From NCBI GenBank assembly GCA_946478675.1, contig CAMLEF010000088.1, forward strand, positions 1-13,553: a stretch of 13,553 bases of DNA. Reading direction: 5' to 3'. This document shows, piece after piece, positions 7,341 to 13,553 of the stretch. Made by a program: the position numbers and the translations under genes. How positions within the stretch are numbered: the first letter of the stretch is position 1; the number at the start of each line of letters is the position of its first letter. The notes below the pieces were generated by a model. The model worked only from the letters and a program-made list of their open reading frames with translations. It had not been told where the DNA came from and made no database searches. The DNA comes from an uncultured Flavobacteriales bacterium (GTDB lineage Bacteria; Bacteroidota; Bacteroidia; Palsa-965).

Positions 7341-7392
7341 GGGTTACGAATTACGGGTTGCGAATTACGAATGGGGTACGAATATACGAATG
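7341..7392. repeat. Left, inverted arm of the ATTCGTA-type repeat island
   Basis: This arm carries degenerate copies of the words found on the right in opposite orientation: GGGTTACGAATTACG at 7341-7355 is the exact reverse complement of CGTAATTCGTAACCC at 7462-7476, 7503-7517 and 7544-7558. Further ACGAATT/ACGAAT words follow to 7392. It touches the HAD start codon. Bases 7393-7437 between the arms are unrelated and contain only the short palindrome TTCCCGGGAA. Confidence 0.8.
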
Positions 7393-7437
7393 CTGTTCCC
7401 GGGAAATCCGGCAACCAGATCCGCAATCTCAATTTCA

Positions 7438-7560
7438 TTATTCGCGGTATTCGTAATGATTCGTAATTCGTAACCCTGTTATTCGCGGTATTCGTAATGA
7501 TTCGTAATTCGTAACCCTGTTATTCGCGGTATTCGTAATGATTCGTAATTCGTAACCCTT
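7438..7560. repeat. Three tandem copies of a 41-bp unit
   Basis: Copies lie at 7438-7478, 7479-7519 and 7520-7560. They are identical except for the last base of the third copy (T instead of G). The unit begins TTATTCGCGGTATTCGTAAT and ends TTCGTAATTCGTAACCCTG; inside it the 7-mer ATTCGTA recurs. The units are directly adjacent with no spacers, so this is a tandem duplication, not a CRISPR. Perfect identity points to recent amplification or to an assembly artefact of a short repeat. Confidence 0.95.
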
Positions 7561-7601
7561 CAAATCCGTCCCACTGTGAAAAACGTATATTTACCTGTTC
7601 C

Positions 7602-8585
7602 ATGAAAAACAAGCCTGTTTATACCCTCTCCGGCCTGGTCGTTGCACTGGCGTCGTTGCCCTTGCTGTTCGTGTGGGATCTTCGCGTGGCTGCTGCCGTT
7701 ACTGCGCTTGCCAGCTACTTCATCGCGATGAAGGACTTTTCGAAGTTCACGCAGCCGCTGCAATTCGTCACGCAGGTCGTGGCGGCGCTGGCGATTGGTG
7801 TGGCGCTCGATTATCCGTTTGAAACTGTTCCGTTCCTCCTGCTCTCCGTTTTCTTCGCGATGCTGGCGACGTTCGGGCGCATCATGTTCTTCCGCTTTTT
7901 CGCTTACACCGGCAATACCTGGTTCGAGATCTCGCTGCTGCTGCTGGCGATCGGCTGCCACATTGCGGGCAACCTGAATGCGCACAGCGACCTTGCCGGT
8001 TGGCTCGTTCCCGCGCCCGTGCTCATCTTCGCGGCGATCATCACGTGGGGCATTCTCAAAGACAAACAACAGCTGCTGGCGAAGACCGTCAAAGGCTACA
8101 AGATCGCGATCGGTGGTTCTGCGCCGCCGTTCTCGCTGCCCGACCAGGACGGCAACACGATCAGCCTTTCCGACTTTCACGGCGACCGTCACCTGCTGGT
8201 GATCTTCGTGCGCGGCGATTGGTGCCCCGGCTGTCACATGATGCTGCGCACGTACCAGAAAGAAAGCGAACGGTTCAAACAGAAAAACGTGTTCGTGCTT
8301 TCCATCGGCCCCGATCCCGTTGGTGTGAACCGCGAAATGGTGGAGCGCCTCGGCCTCGATTTCAAAGTGCTTGCCGATGAAGGACAGAAGATCGCGATGC
8401 AATACGGCGTTCAGCTGCAGGAGTACGACAACGCATTCGCAGAAAAATACGACGAAGGCATCCCGCTGCCGGCTTCTTTTCTCATTGATAAAAACGGCAT
8501 CGTGCGTTACGTCTCGCGTCCCGATAAAGTCGGCGAGTTCCTGAACCCTTCGCTCATTTTCCCGATCGTCGAAAAGCTCGATTGA
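7602..8585 (+). CDS. Polytopic membrane protein with C-terminal redoxin (peroxiredoxin-like) domain
   Basis: The predicted product has 327 residues. Residues 1-152 contain about five hydrophobic segments (roughly 8-43, 53-70, 74-91, 105-122 and 132-152). A soluble redoxin/AhpC-TSA domain follows from about 170: GGSAPPFSLPDQDGNTISLS, then the active site FVRGDWCPGC with Cys208 and Cys211, and PLPASFLIDKNG (cis-Pro290 type). The CxxC site fits a thiol peroxidase or disulphide reductase of the PRX-like group; the PxxxTxxC signature of classical peroxiredoxins is absent. Whether the domain faces cytosol or periplasm depends on the number of membrane segments, which I cannot settle. It is the first gene of a four-gene same-strand unit, 16 bases before a PAS-SpoIIE phosphatase, which suggests but does not prove a redox input to signalling. 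I saw no convincing promoter upstream. Confidence 0.85.
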   Translation: MKNKPVYTLSGLVVALASLPLLFVWDLRVAAAVTALASYFIAMKDFSKFTQPLQFVTQVVAALAIGVALDYPFETVPFLLLSVFFAMLATFGRIMFFRFFAYTGNTWFEISLLLLAIGCHIAGNLNAHSDLAGWLVPAPVLIFAAIITWGILKDKQQLLAKTVKGYKIAIGGSAPPFSLPDQDGNTISLSDFHGDRHLLVIFVRGDWCPGCHMMLRTYQKESERFKQKNVFVLSIGPDPVGVNREMVERLGLDFKVLADEGQKIAMQYGVQLQEYDNAFAEKYDEGIPLPASFLIDKNGIVRYVSRPDKVGEFLNPSLIFPIVEKLD

Positions 8586-8601
8586 TCCCAAACGCTGAAT
8601 T

Positions 8602-9927
8602 ATGCTGCCTGTTCTCATCGGTCTTGCTGTCGTGACGCTCGCGCTGTCGGTCGTGACGCTGCTGTCTGTTTCTTCGCGAAAGAAAATGAAATCGGAGTTC
8701 GACGGCTTCAGCAAGCAGATCAACAATTACCAGAGCATCATCGACCAGGCAAACGACGCGATGATCGTCATCGATATTGTCGACGGCCGCATTCACCAGT
8801 CGAATCCTTCCGCTGCGCAGCTGCTGGGTTATTCGCAGGAAGAGCTGGCGAAGAAATCGCTGTTCGATCTGCATCCGAAAGAAGATCTCGACAAGAGCTC
8901 GCGCATCGTCGCCGACGTTTGGGAACAGGGCGGGCTCATTTACAAAGACATTCCGTTCGTGACGAAGTCCGGTGAAATTCTCCCGGTGGAATGCAGCGCG
9001 AAAGTGGCTCCGTTCGCCGGTCGTCCCGCGATCGTCATTTATGCGCGTGACATCCGCGAGCGCCTTCGTCTCGAGAATGAAGTGCAGCTGCAGAAAACGA
9101 TCATCGAGCAGAAGAACAAAGACATTACCGACAGCATCAACTACGCGCAGCGCATCCAGAATGCGATCCTTCCCACAGAAGAAGAAATGCGCGCGGTGGT
9201 GCCGGACCATTTCGTTTTCTATCGCCCGAAGGATATCGTGAGCGGCGATTTGTACTGGGCGACTTCCGTGACGACGACGCCTGCAGAAAGTGAAGGAAGC
9301 AAAATGGCGATCGTGGCGGCGCTCGATTGTACGGGTCACGGCGTTCCGGGCGCGTTCATGAGCATCGTCGGTCATACGATCCTCGAGCAGACGATCACCG
9401 AATCGACCGTCAACTCGCCCGGTGCGGCGCTTGATTATCTCAATCGCGGCGTCATCAAAACGCTGAAGCAAAAAGCGAGCGACGATTTTTCCATCAAGGA
9501 CGGCATGGACATCGCGCTCTGCGCGATCGACATGAAGTCAAGGCAGCTCCAGTTTGCGGGCGCGAATAATCCCATGTACCTCATCCGCAACGGGCAGCTC
9601 ATCGAAGTGGACGGCGACAAGCAACCGATCGGCGCTTACCTGAAAGATCCGCGGCCGTTCACCAATCATGCAATGCAGCTCGAGCAGGGCGATTGCGTTT
9701 ACATTTTCACCGACGGCATTCCCGACCAGTTCGGCGGACCGAAAGGGAAAAAATTCAAGTACCGGCAACTCCAGGATATCCTGGTCCGCAACAGCAGCAA
9801 GAGCATGGCCGAGCAACGCCAGTCGCTGGTGAGCGCGATCGAAGAATGGATGAGCTATCCCACTCCGGGCGGTGGTGTTTACGAGCAGACGGATGACATG
9901 CTGATCATCGGCATCCGCATTTCCTGA
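8602..9927 (+). CDS. Membrane-anchored PAS domain - SpoIIE-type PP2C phosphatase
   Basis: The predicted product has 441 residues. Residues 2-24 form one membrane segment. A PAS sensor domain covers about 42-155 (IIDQANDAMIVID, PSAAQLLGYSQEEL, FVTKSGEILPVE). A signalling helix follows at 164-186 (QKTIIEQKNKDITDSINYAQ and on). The SpoIIE/PP2C domain (about 205-441) keeps its metal-binding acids: Asp216 in SGDLYW, Asp242 in DCTGHGVPGAFM, Asp371 in FTDG and Asp432 in QTDDMLIIGI. It should therefore be an active serine/threonine phosphatase. Family members usually dephosphorylate STAS-domain anti-sigma antagonists in partner-switching systems; no STAS or anti-sigma kinase gene is in the window. 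PAS and phosphatase should both be cytosolic. It lies 16 bases after the redoxin gene and 44 bases before the TPR-SpoIIE gene. Confidence 0.93.
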   Translation: MLPVLIGLAVVTLALSVVTLLSVSSRKKMKSEFDGFSKQINNYQSIIDQANDAMIVIDIVDGRIHQSNPSAAQLLGYSQEELAKKSLFDLHPKEDLDKSSRIVADVWEQGGLIYKDIPFVTKSGEILPVECSAKVAPFAGRPAIVIYARDIRERLRLENEVQLQKTIIEQKNKDITDSINYAQRIQNAILPTEEEMRAVVPDHFVFYRPKDIVSGDLYWATSVTTTPAESEGSKMAIVAALDCTGHGVPGAFMSIVGHTILEQTITESTVNSPGAALDYLNRGVIKTLKQKASDDFSIKDGMDIALCAIDMKSRQLQFAGANNPMYLIRNGQLIEVDGDKQPIGAYLKDPRPFTNHAMQLEQGDCVYIFTDGIPDQFGGPKGKKFKYRQLQDILVRNSSKSMAEQRQSLVSAIEEWMSYPTPGGGVYEQTDDMLIIGIRIS

Positions 9928-9971
9928 GCTGCGCGCGCAAATTTTTTATTTTCGTAATCACACGTTCCGGC

Positions 9972-12134
9972 ATGCGCTACTTCTTCCTGCTTTTTCTTCC
10001 GCTGATTCTCTTCTGCGCTTCCTGCGGGAATTCTTCACAGCGCGAAAACAATACAGCTTCCGATTCCACTGTTGCCATTCCTTACCCGCTGACGAAGAAT
10101 ACGGATTCGCTGCTGTTGCTGCTGGCGAAAACGGGCGTCGATACCAATCGCGTGAATATTCTTGCGGGATTGTCGTGGCAGCTCGGCAGGAATTACCCGG
10201 ACAGCGCGCTGCACTATGGAAGAGAAGCATTGATCGTTGCGCAGCAAACCGGTTTTCGTGTGGGGCAGGCGCGTGCGTATCACAACGTCGGCTGGGTGTA
10301 CAACGAAACCGGTCAGTACGACAGCGCCTTCGCGTATCTCTCGAAATCACTGGAGATCTTCCGCGAGCAGAAAAATTCCAAAGGAGAAATTGCGGCGCTC
10401 AATGCGCTCGGCACGGTGTACTGGCAGCGCGGCGATTATGATAAAGCGCTGAGCTATTTTCTTCCCGCGCTGCAGCGTTGCGAGCAGGTCAACAATATGC
10501 TGGGGCGAATGACGATCCTGAGCAACATCGGGATGATCTACGATTCGCAGAACAATCACGAAAAGGCGCTCGAGAATTTCCGACAGGCGAAACAGCTGGC
10601 AGAAGAAAGCGGCAACACCGTGGCGATCGCATCGTACTACATCAACATCGGGAAAGTATACGGCGACATGGGCGTTTACGACAGCTCGCTCGTGTATAAT
10701 CAAAAAGCGCTGGCGATCAAAGAATCGATCGACGACAAAAACGGCGAAGCGACCTGCTACAACAACATTGCGCAATCGTATTTGCAACTTGGACAGATCG
10801 ACAAAGCAGTAGAGTACAACAACAAATCGCTGGCGCTGCAATCGGTGATCGGCGACCGCAAAGGTGTTGCCATCACGATGATCAGCATTGCAGAAGCGAA
10901 TGCGGCGCAGGGCAATTACGCAGCGGCGCTGAAAGAGCTCGACCAGGCAATGGATACGGCGCGGAAAATCGGAACGCCGGACGTGGCGATGAAAGTGCTC
11001 GAGAACCGCGCGGAAGTTTATTCGAAGATGGGCGATTTCCGGAAGGCATACGATACGCATTTGCAGTTCGCGTCGTTGAAAGATTCGCTACTGAACGAAA
11101 CGAGCGACCGCAACATGGCGGAGATGGAGACGAAATTCGAAACGGAAAAAAAGGACCGCGAAATCCGCCTGCTGAATGCGAACGCGGCGCTGCAGGATGC
11201 CGAGATCAAAAAGACGAAAGCCGAAGCGGACCAGCGCGCCACGCAACGCAATGCTTTCCTTGCGGGATTCGTGCTGGTGCTTGCGCTCGTTGTGCTGGCG
11301 TTGTTCATGCTGCGGCAGAAGCAACAGGCGAACAAAGCGATCACGCTGCAGAAATCGATCATCGAGCAGAAGAACAAAGACATCACCGACAGCATCAACT
11401 ACGCGAAACGCATCCAGGGCGCACTGCTCGCTTCCGATCGTTTGCTGCAGAAATTTCTGCCGGAGTATTTCATCCTGCATAAACCGAAAGACATCGTCAG
11501 CGGCGATTTTTACTGGGCCAGCCCGAAAGGCGAACAGTTCCTGCTGCTGGCCGGCGATTGCACGGGACATGGCGTTCCCGGCGCGTTCATGTCGCTGCTG
11601 AATATTTCGATCCTGAACGAAACGGTGAACGTGCGCGGCGTTACGTCACCCGACCAGGTACTGAACCTGCAGCGCGATGCGATCATTGCGGCCATCAATC
11701 CCGAAGGTGCGGCGGAGCATGCGCGCGACGGCATGGATTGCGTGCTGTGCCTGTTCGATTTCGCGCAACGAAAATTGTTCTTCGCCGGCGCCAACAACCC
11801 GTTGTGGCTCATCCGCGGTGCGCAGCTGCACGAATACGCCGGCGACAAGCAGCCGGTGGGTGTGCACGAAGGCGAGATGAAACCATTTACGCTGCAGCAG
11901 ATCGATCTGCAACCGGGCGACGAGATCTTCCTGCTTTCCGACGGTTATGCCGACCAGTTCGGAGGGCCGAATAAAAAGAAGTTCAAGTATCGTCCGCTGA
12001 AAGAGAAGCTGCTGGTGCTGAGCGACCGCCCGATGGAAACGCAGCGGCAGCAACTCGAGAAAATTTTCGAAGAATGGCGCGGCAACCTCGAGCAAGTAGA
12101 TGACGTGCTGCTGATGGGCATCAAGATCCGCTGA
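9972..12134 (+). CDS. TPR-repeat sensor - transmembrane - SpoIIE-type PP2C phosphatase
   Basis: The predicted product has 720 residues. An N-terminal export signal ends in CASC (Cys18), a lipobox-like site with an unusual Cys at -3. About seven or eight TPR repeats span 60-375 (for example NVGWVYNETGQYDSAFAYLS and NIAQSYLQLGQIDKAVEYNN). A charged coiled coil (about 375-425) leads to a membrane helix at 427-448. A signalling helix follows at 460-482, nearly identical to that of the preceding gene. The SpoIIE domain (490-720) keeps Asp512 (SGDFYW), Asp529 (DCTGHGVPGAFM), Asp657 (SDGYADQFGG) and Asp711 (VDDVLLMGI), so it should be catalytically competent. The predicted topology puts the TPR region outside the inner membrane and the phosphatase in the cytosol. 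Its protein target is not in the window. The next gene starts 2 bases after its stop, so translation is probably coupled. Confidence 0.93.
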   Translation: MRYFFLLFLPLILFCASCGNSSQRENNTASDSTVAIPYPLTKNTDSLLLLLAKTGVDTNRVNILAGLSWQLGRNYPDSALHYGREALIVAQQTGFRVGQARAYHNVGWVYNETGQYDSAFAYLSKSLEIFREQKNSKGEIAALNALGTVYWQRGDYDKALSYFLPALQRCEQVNNMLGRMTILSNIGMIYDSQNNHEKALENFRQAKQLAEESGNTVAIASYYINIGKVYGDMGVYDSSLVYNQKALAIKESIDDKNGEATCYNNIAQSYLQLGQIDKAVEYNNKSLALQSVIGDRKGVAITMISIAEANAAQGNYAAALKELDQAMDTARKIGTPDVAMKVLENRAEVYSKMGDFRKAYDTHLQFASLKDSLLNETSDRNMAEMETKFETEKKDREIRLLNANAALQDAEIKKTKAEADQRATQRNAFLAGFVLVLALVVLALFMLRQKQQANKAITLQKSIIEQKNKDITDSINYAKRIQGALLASDRLLQKFLPEYFILHKPKDIVSGDFYWASPKGEQFLLLAGDCTGHGVPGAFMSLLNISILNETVNVRGVTSPDQVLNLQRDAIIAAINPEGAAEHARDGMDCVLCLFDFAQRKLFFAGANNPLWLIRGAQLHEYAGDKQPVGVHEGEMKPFTLQQIDLQPGDEIFLLSDGYADQFGGPNKKKFKYRPLKEKLLVLSDRPMETQRQQLEKIFEEWRGNLEQVDDVLLMGIKIR

Positions 12135-12136
12135 TC

Positions 12137-12754
12137 ATGACACTTCGTGAACAATGGTTTTCGCTGGCGCAGCGGTATTCTCCGGATGCAACTCTTGTCT
12201 CGCAGCTTTGGGGAGAGATCGCGAAAAATTATTCGGACAAGAAGCGGCACTATCATACGCTGGAGCATCTTGAGAATCTTTTCGCGGAGCTGGAAGAAGT
12301 GCGGACGCATACCCGGGAATGGGGCGTGCTTTCGTTCTCCGTGTTTTATCACGATGTGATTTATAACGTAAAGAAGCACGACAACGAAGAGCAGAGCGCG
12401 CTTCTTGCCGAAGAACGTTTACGTCAATTGAATGTTCCGGAAGCAATGATAGTTCAATGCGCTGCGCAGATCCACGCTACGAAATCGCATACCGTCAGTG
12501 ACGATCCGGATACGAACCTGTTTACCGACGCTGATCTTTCCGTGCTTGGAAAACCGTGGGCGCTGTATGAAAATTATTTCCGCCAGGTTCGAAAAGAATA
12601 TTCCATTTACCCGGATCTCCTCTATAAACCGGGACGCAAAAAAGTGCTGCGACATTTCCTCGAAATGAAACGCATTTTCAAAACAGATCTGTTCTTCACC
12701 AAGTATGAGCAGCAGGCGCGGGAGAACCTGGAACGCGAGCTGGAGCTGCTGTAA
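12137..12754 (+). CDS. Predicted metal-dependent HD-superfamily phosphohydrolase (COG4339 type)
   Basis: This cytosolic protein of 205 residues shows the pattern of the HD superfamily: RHYHTLEHLENL (His38, His40, His44), FYHDVIYN (the HD pair His72-Asp73), AQIHATKSH (His113, His118) and LFTDADLSVLG (Asp133). These residues would bind one or two divalent metals. The length is normal for this small family. The substrate is unknown; related proteins are annotated only as predicted phosphohydrolases. The ATG is 2 bases after the TPR-SpoIIE stop codon, the tightest junction in the unit, so co-translation is likely. A functional link to the phosphatases, such as turnover of a nucleotide signal, is only a guess from position. 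No strong terminator follows. Confidence 0.88.
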   Translation: MTLREQWFSLAQRYSPDATLVSQLWGEIAKNYSDKKRHYHTLEHLENLFAELEEVRTHTREWGVLSFSVFYHDVIYNVKKHDNEEQSALLAEERLRQLNVPEAMIVQCAAQIHATKSHTVSDDPDTNLFTDADLSVLGKPWALYENYFRQVRKEYSIYPDLLYKPGRKKVLRHFLEMKRIFKTDLFFTKYEQQARENLERELELL

Positions 12755-12905
12755 GAGGTGAGGACTGCGCGTCAGCAAGTGTAGAAGAAAATCCACTTGT
12801 ATCCTTTCGCGAAATCATAAGAGGCGCGATTTTCCCAATGAAAAAAATCGTTCGGCAGCAAGGCATCCGCTTTGTTGTGCAAGGTGTAATCATTAACACA
12901 ACACC

Positions 12906-13553
12906 ATGAAACGACTCGCTACTCTTTCTCTTTTTTTATTGGTGATGGTGAATGCGCAGGCCCAGTTTGCGCTCGTGCTCGACAGCGTCGTGGCGCGTCC
13001 CACACATCCTGTCGTCGGCGACAGCGTGAAGCTGTTCATTTACGGCTATTCGAATAAAGAAGTACACATGCAACCGTCGCCGTTCATTGGCAACAGCGGG
13101 CATGAGCATACGTTTACCGCCTGTTACCTCGGATCGAATCTCGCCACGCCGACGTACATCCGCGACAGCGCCACGCTTTTTTATGCGGGTACTCCGTCGA
13201 TGGACACGATCTACTGGTTCCTCAACCAGAACAAGATCATGATGCAGAACGCGTGCGACACGGCCTGGGACAGCGACACGATCTATTTGCAGATCATGCC
13301 GACGGGTGTCATTGCCTTCAACGAAACGCCGCCGCAGATCGGCTGGGACCTTTCGACGCATACGCTGAAGTTCACCGGCTTTACCGGCAGCATGATGATG
13401 CAGCTCTGGACTTCCGACGGCCGGATGATGCGTTCGGAAAAACTCTCGCAGGGACAACGCGAGATGCAGATCGGAACGCCGGCGCCGGGAATTTATCTTG
13501 TGTCGGTGAAAGATGAAGACGGCACGGAGCTGCGGCAGAAGATTTTGGTGCAG
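12906..13553 (+). CDS. Secreted protein with T9SS-like C-terminal domain (stop codon beyond right edge)
   Basis: I translated this directly: the frame is open from the ATG at 12906 to the last base, giving 216 residues. Residues 1-20 form a signal peptide (MKRLATLSLFLLVMVNAQAQ). The central part (about 21-145) is probably beta-rich, with cysteines in FTACYLGSN and QNACDTAWD, and I recognise no family. The last 70 residues resemble a T9SS type A sorting domain: IGWDLSTHTLKFTGFTGSMM, then LWTSDGRMMRSEKL, PGIYLVSVKDEDG and a final ELRQKILVQ. Sorting domains commonly end in this kind of sequence, so the stop codon is expected at or very near the window edge and the protein is probably almost complete. 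The gene lies 151 bases after the HD gene, whose unit it may not share. Confidence 0.85.
   Translation, partial: MKRLATLSLFLLVMVNAQAQFALVLDSVVARPTHPVVGDSVKLFIYGYSNKEVHMQPSPFIGNSGHEHTFTACYLGSNLATPTYIRDSATLFYAGTPSMDTIYWFLNQNKIMMQNACDTAWDSDTIYLQIMPTGVIAFNETPPQIGWDLSTHTLKFTGFTGSMMMQLWTSDGRMMRSEKLSQGQREMQIGTPAPGIYLVSVKDEDGTELRQKILVQ

Noticed and set aside
7438..7560. CRISPR array
   Set aside because: The 41-bp copies are contiguous with no unique spacers, and no cas gene is present.
7586..7593. TATATTTA as a -7 box for the redoxin operon
   Set aside because: It lies only 8 bases before the start codon and has no TTTG at the right distance upstream. It would require an essentially leaderless transcript.
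7560..8726. 388-residue open frame on the minus strand
   Set aside because: It is antisense to the redoxin gene and the start of the PAS-SpoIIE gene; the product is Arg/Glu/His-rich without domain signals.
8554..9471. 305-residue open frame on the minus strand
   Set aside because: It is antisense to the PAS-SpoIIE gene, which has all catalytic motifs in its own frame.
9928..9971. Terminator or promoter between the two SpoIIE genes
   Set aside because: There is a short TGCGCGCA palindrome followed by T-rich sequence, but the stem is too short to be convincing and no promoter pattern is seen. The two genes are more simply read as one unit.
12776..12799. Terminator after the HD gene
   Set aside because: CAAGTG and CACTTG form only a 6-bp, AT-rich stem with a 12-base loop and no U-tract.

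Overview
The window is chromosomal DNA from a member of the Bacteroidota. The evidence is direct. Two or three proteins carry type IX secretion (T9SS) C-terminal sorting signals. Membrane-anchored TPR and PAS proteins are fused to SpoIIE-type phosphatases through a linker typical of this phylum. Start codons lack clear Shine-Dalgarno sequences. Several upstream regions match the Bacteroidota promoter pattern TTTG-N19-21-TAnnTTTG. Base composition is moderately GC-rich by eye. The family or genus cannot be fixed from this sequence; a free-living Flavobacteriales, Chitinophagales or similar lineage would fit.

Left part (1-3196, minus strand). The N-terminal part of a DUF4139 (MuiA-like) exported protein runs off the left edge. 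Upstream of it lies a family 5 peptide/oligopeptide ABC-transporter substrate-binding lipoprotein, followed by a clear intrinsic terminator. Middle part (3197-7340). A divergent promoter region leads rightward into a secreted FN3-like protein with a T9SS-like tail, then a terminator, then methylmalonyl-CoA epimerase (mce). A bidirectional terminator inside a larger inverted repeat separates mce from the convergent minus-strand genes: a secreted Asp-box (BNR) T9SS cargo protein and a HAD phosphatase.

Right part (7341-13553, plus strand). A compact repeat island (7341-7560) with three 41-bp tandem copies and inverted partial copies fills most of the space between the HAD gene and a tightly packed four-gene unit. 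The unit encodes a membrane redoxin, a PAS-SpoIIE phosphatase, a lipoprotein-like TPR-SpoIIE phosphatase and an HD-superfamily phosphohydrolase, with gaps of 16, 44 and 2 bases. After about 150 non-coding bases a T9SS-type secreted protein begins and runs into the right edge.

The most interesting part is the four-gene unit. It pairs two PP2C-like output domains of different input type (cytosolic PAS, extracytoplasmic TPR) with a membrane thiol protein, and no anti-sigma kinase or STAS antagonist is encoded nearby. The two phosphatases share a helical linker that differs at only 4 of 69 nucleotides, tighter than their catalytic domains. A joint signalling role for these genes is inferred from context only. 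The repeat island is the most unusual DNA-level feature. Its arm directly abuts the GTG start codon of the HAD gene.
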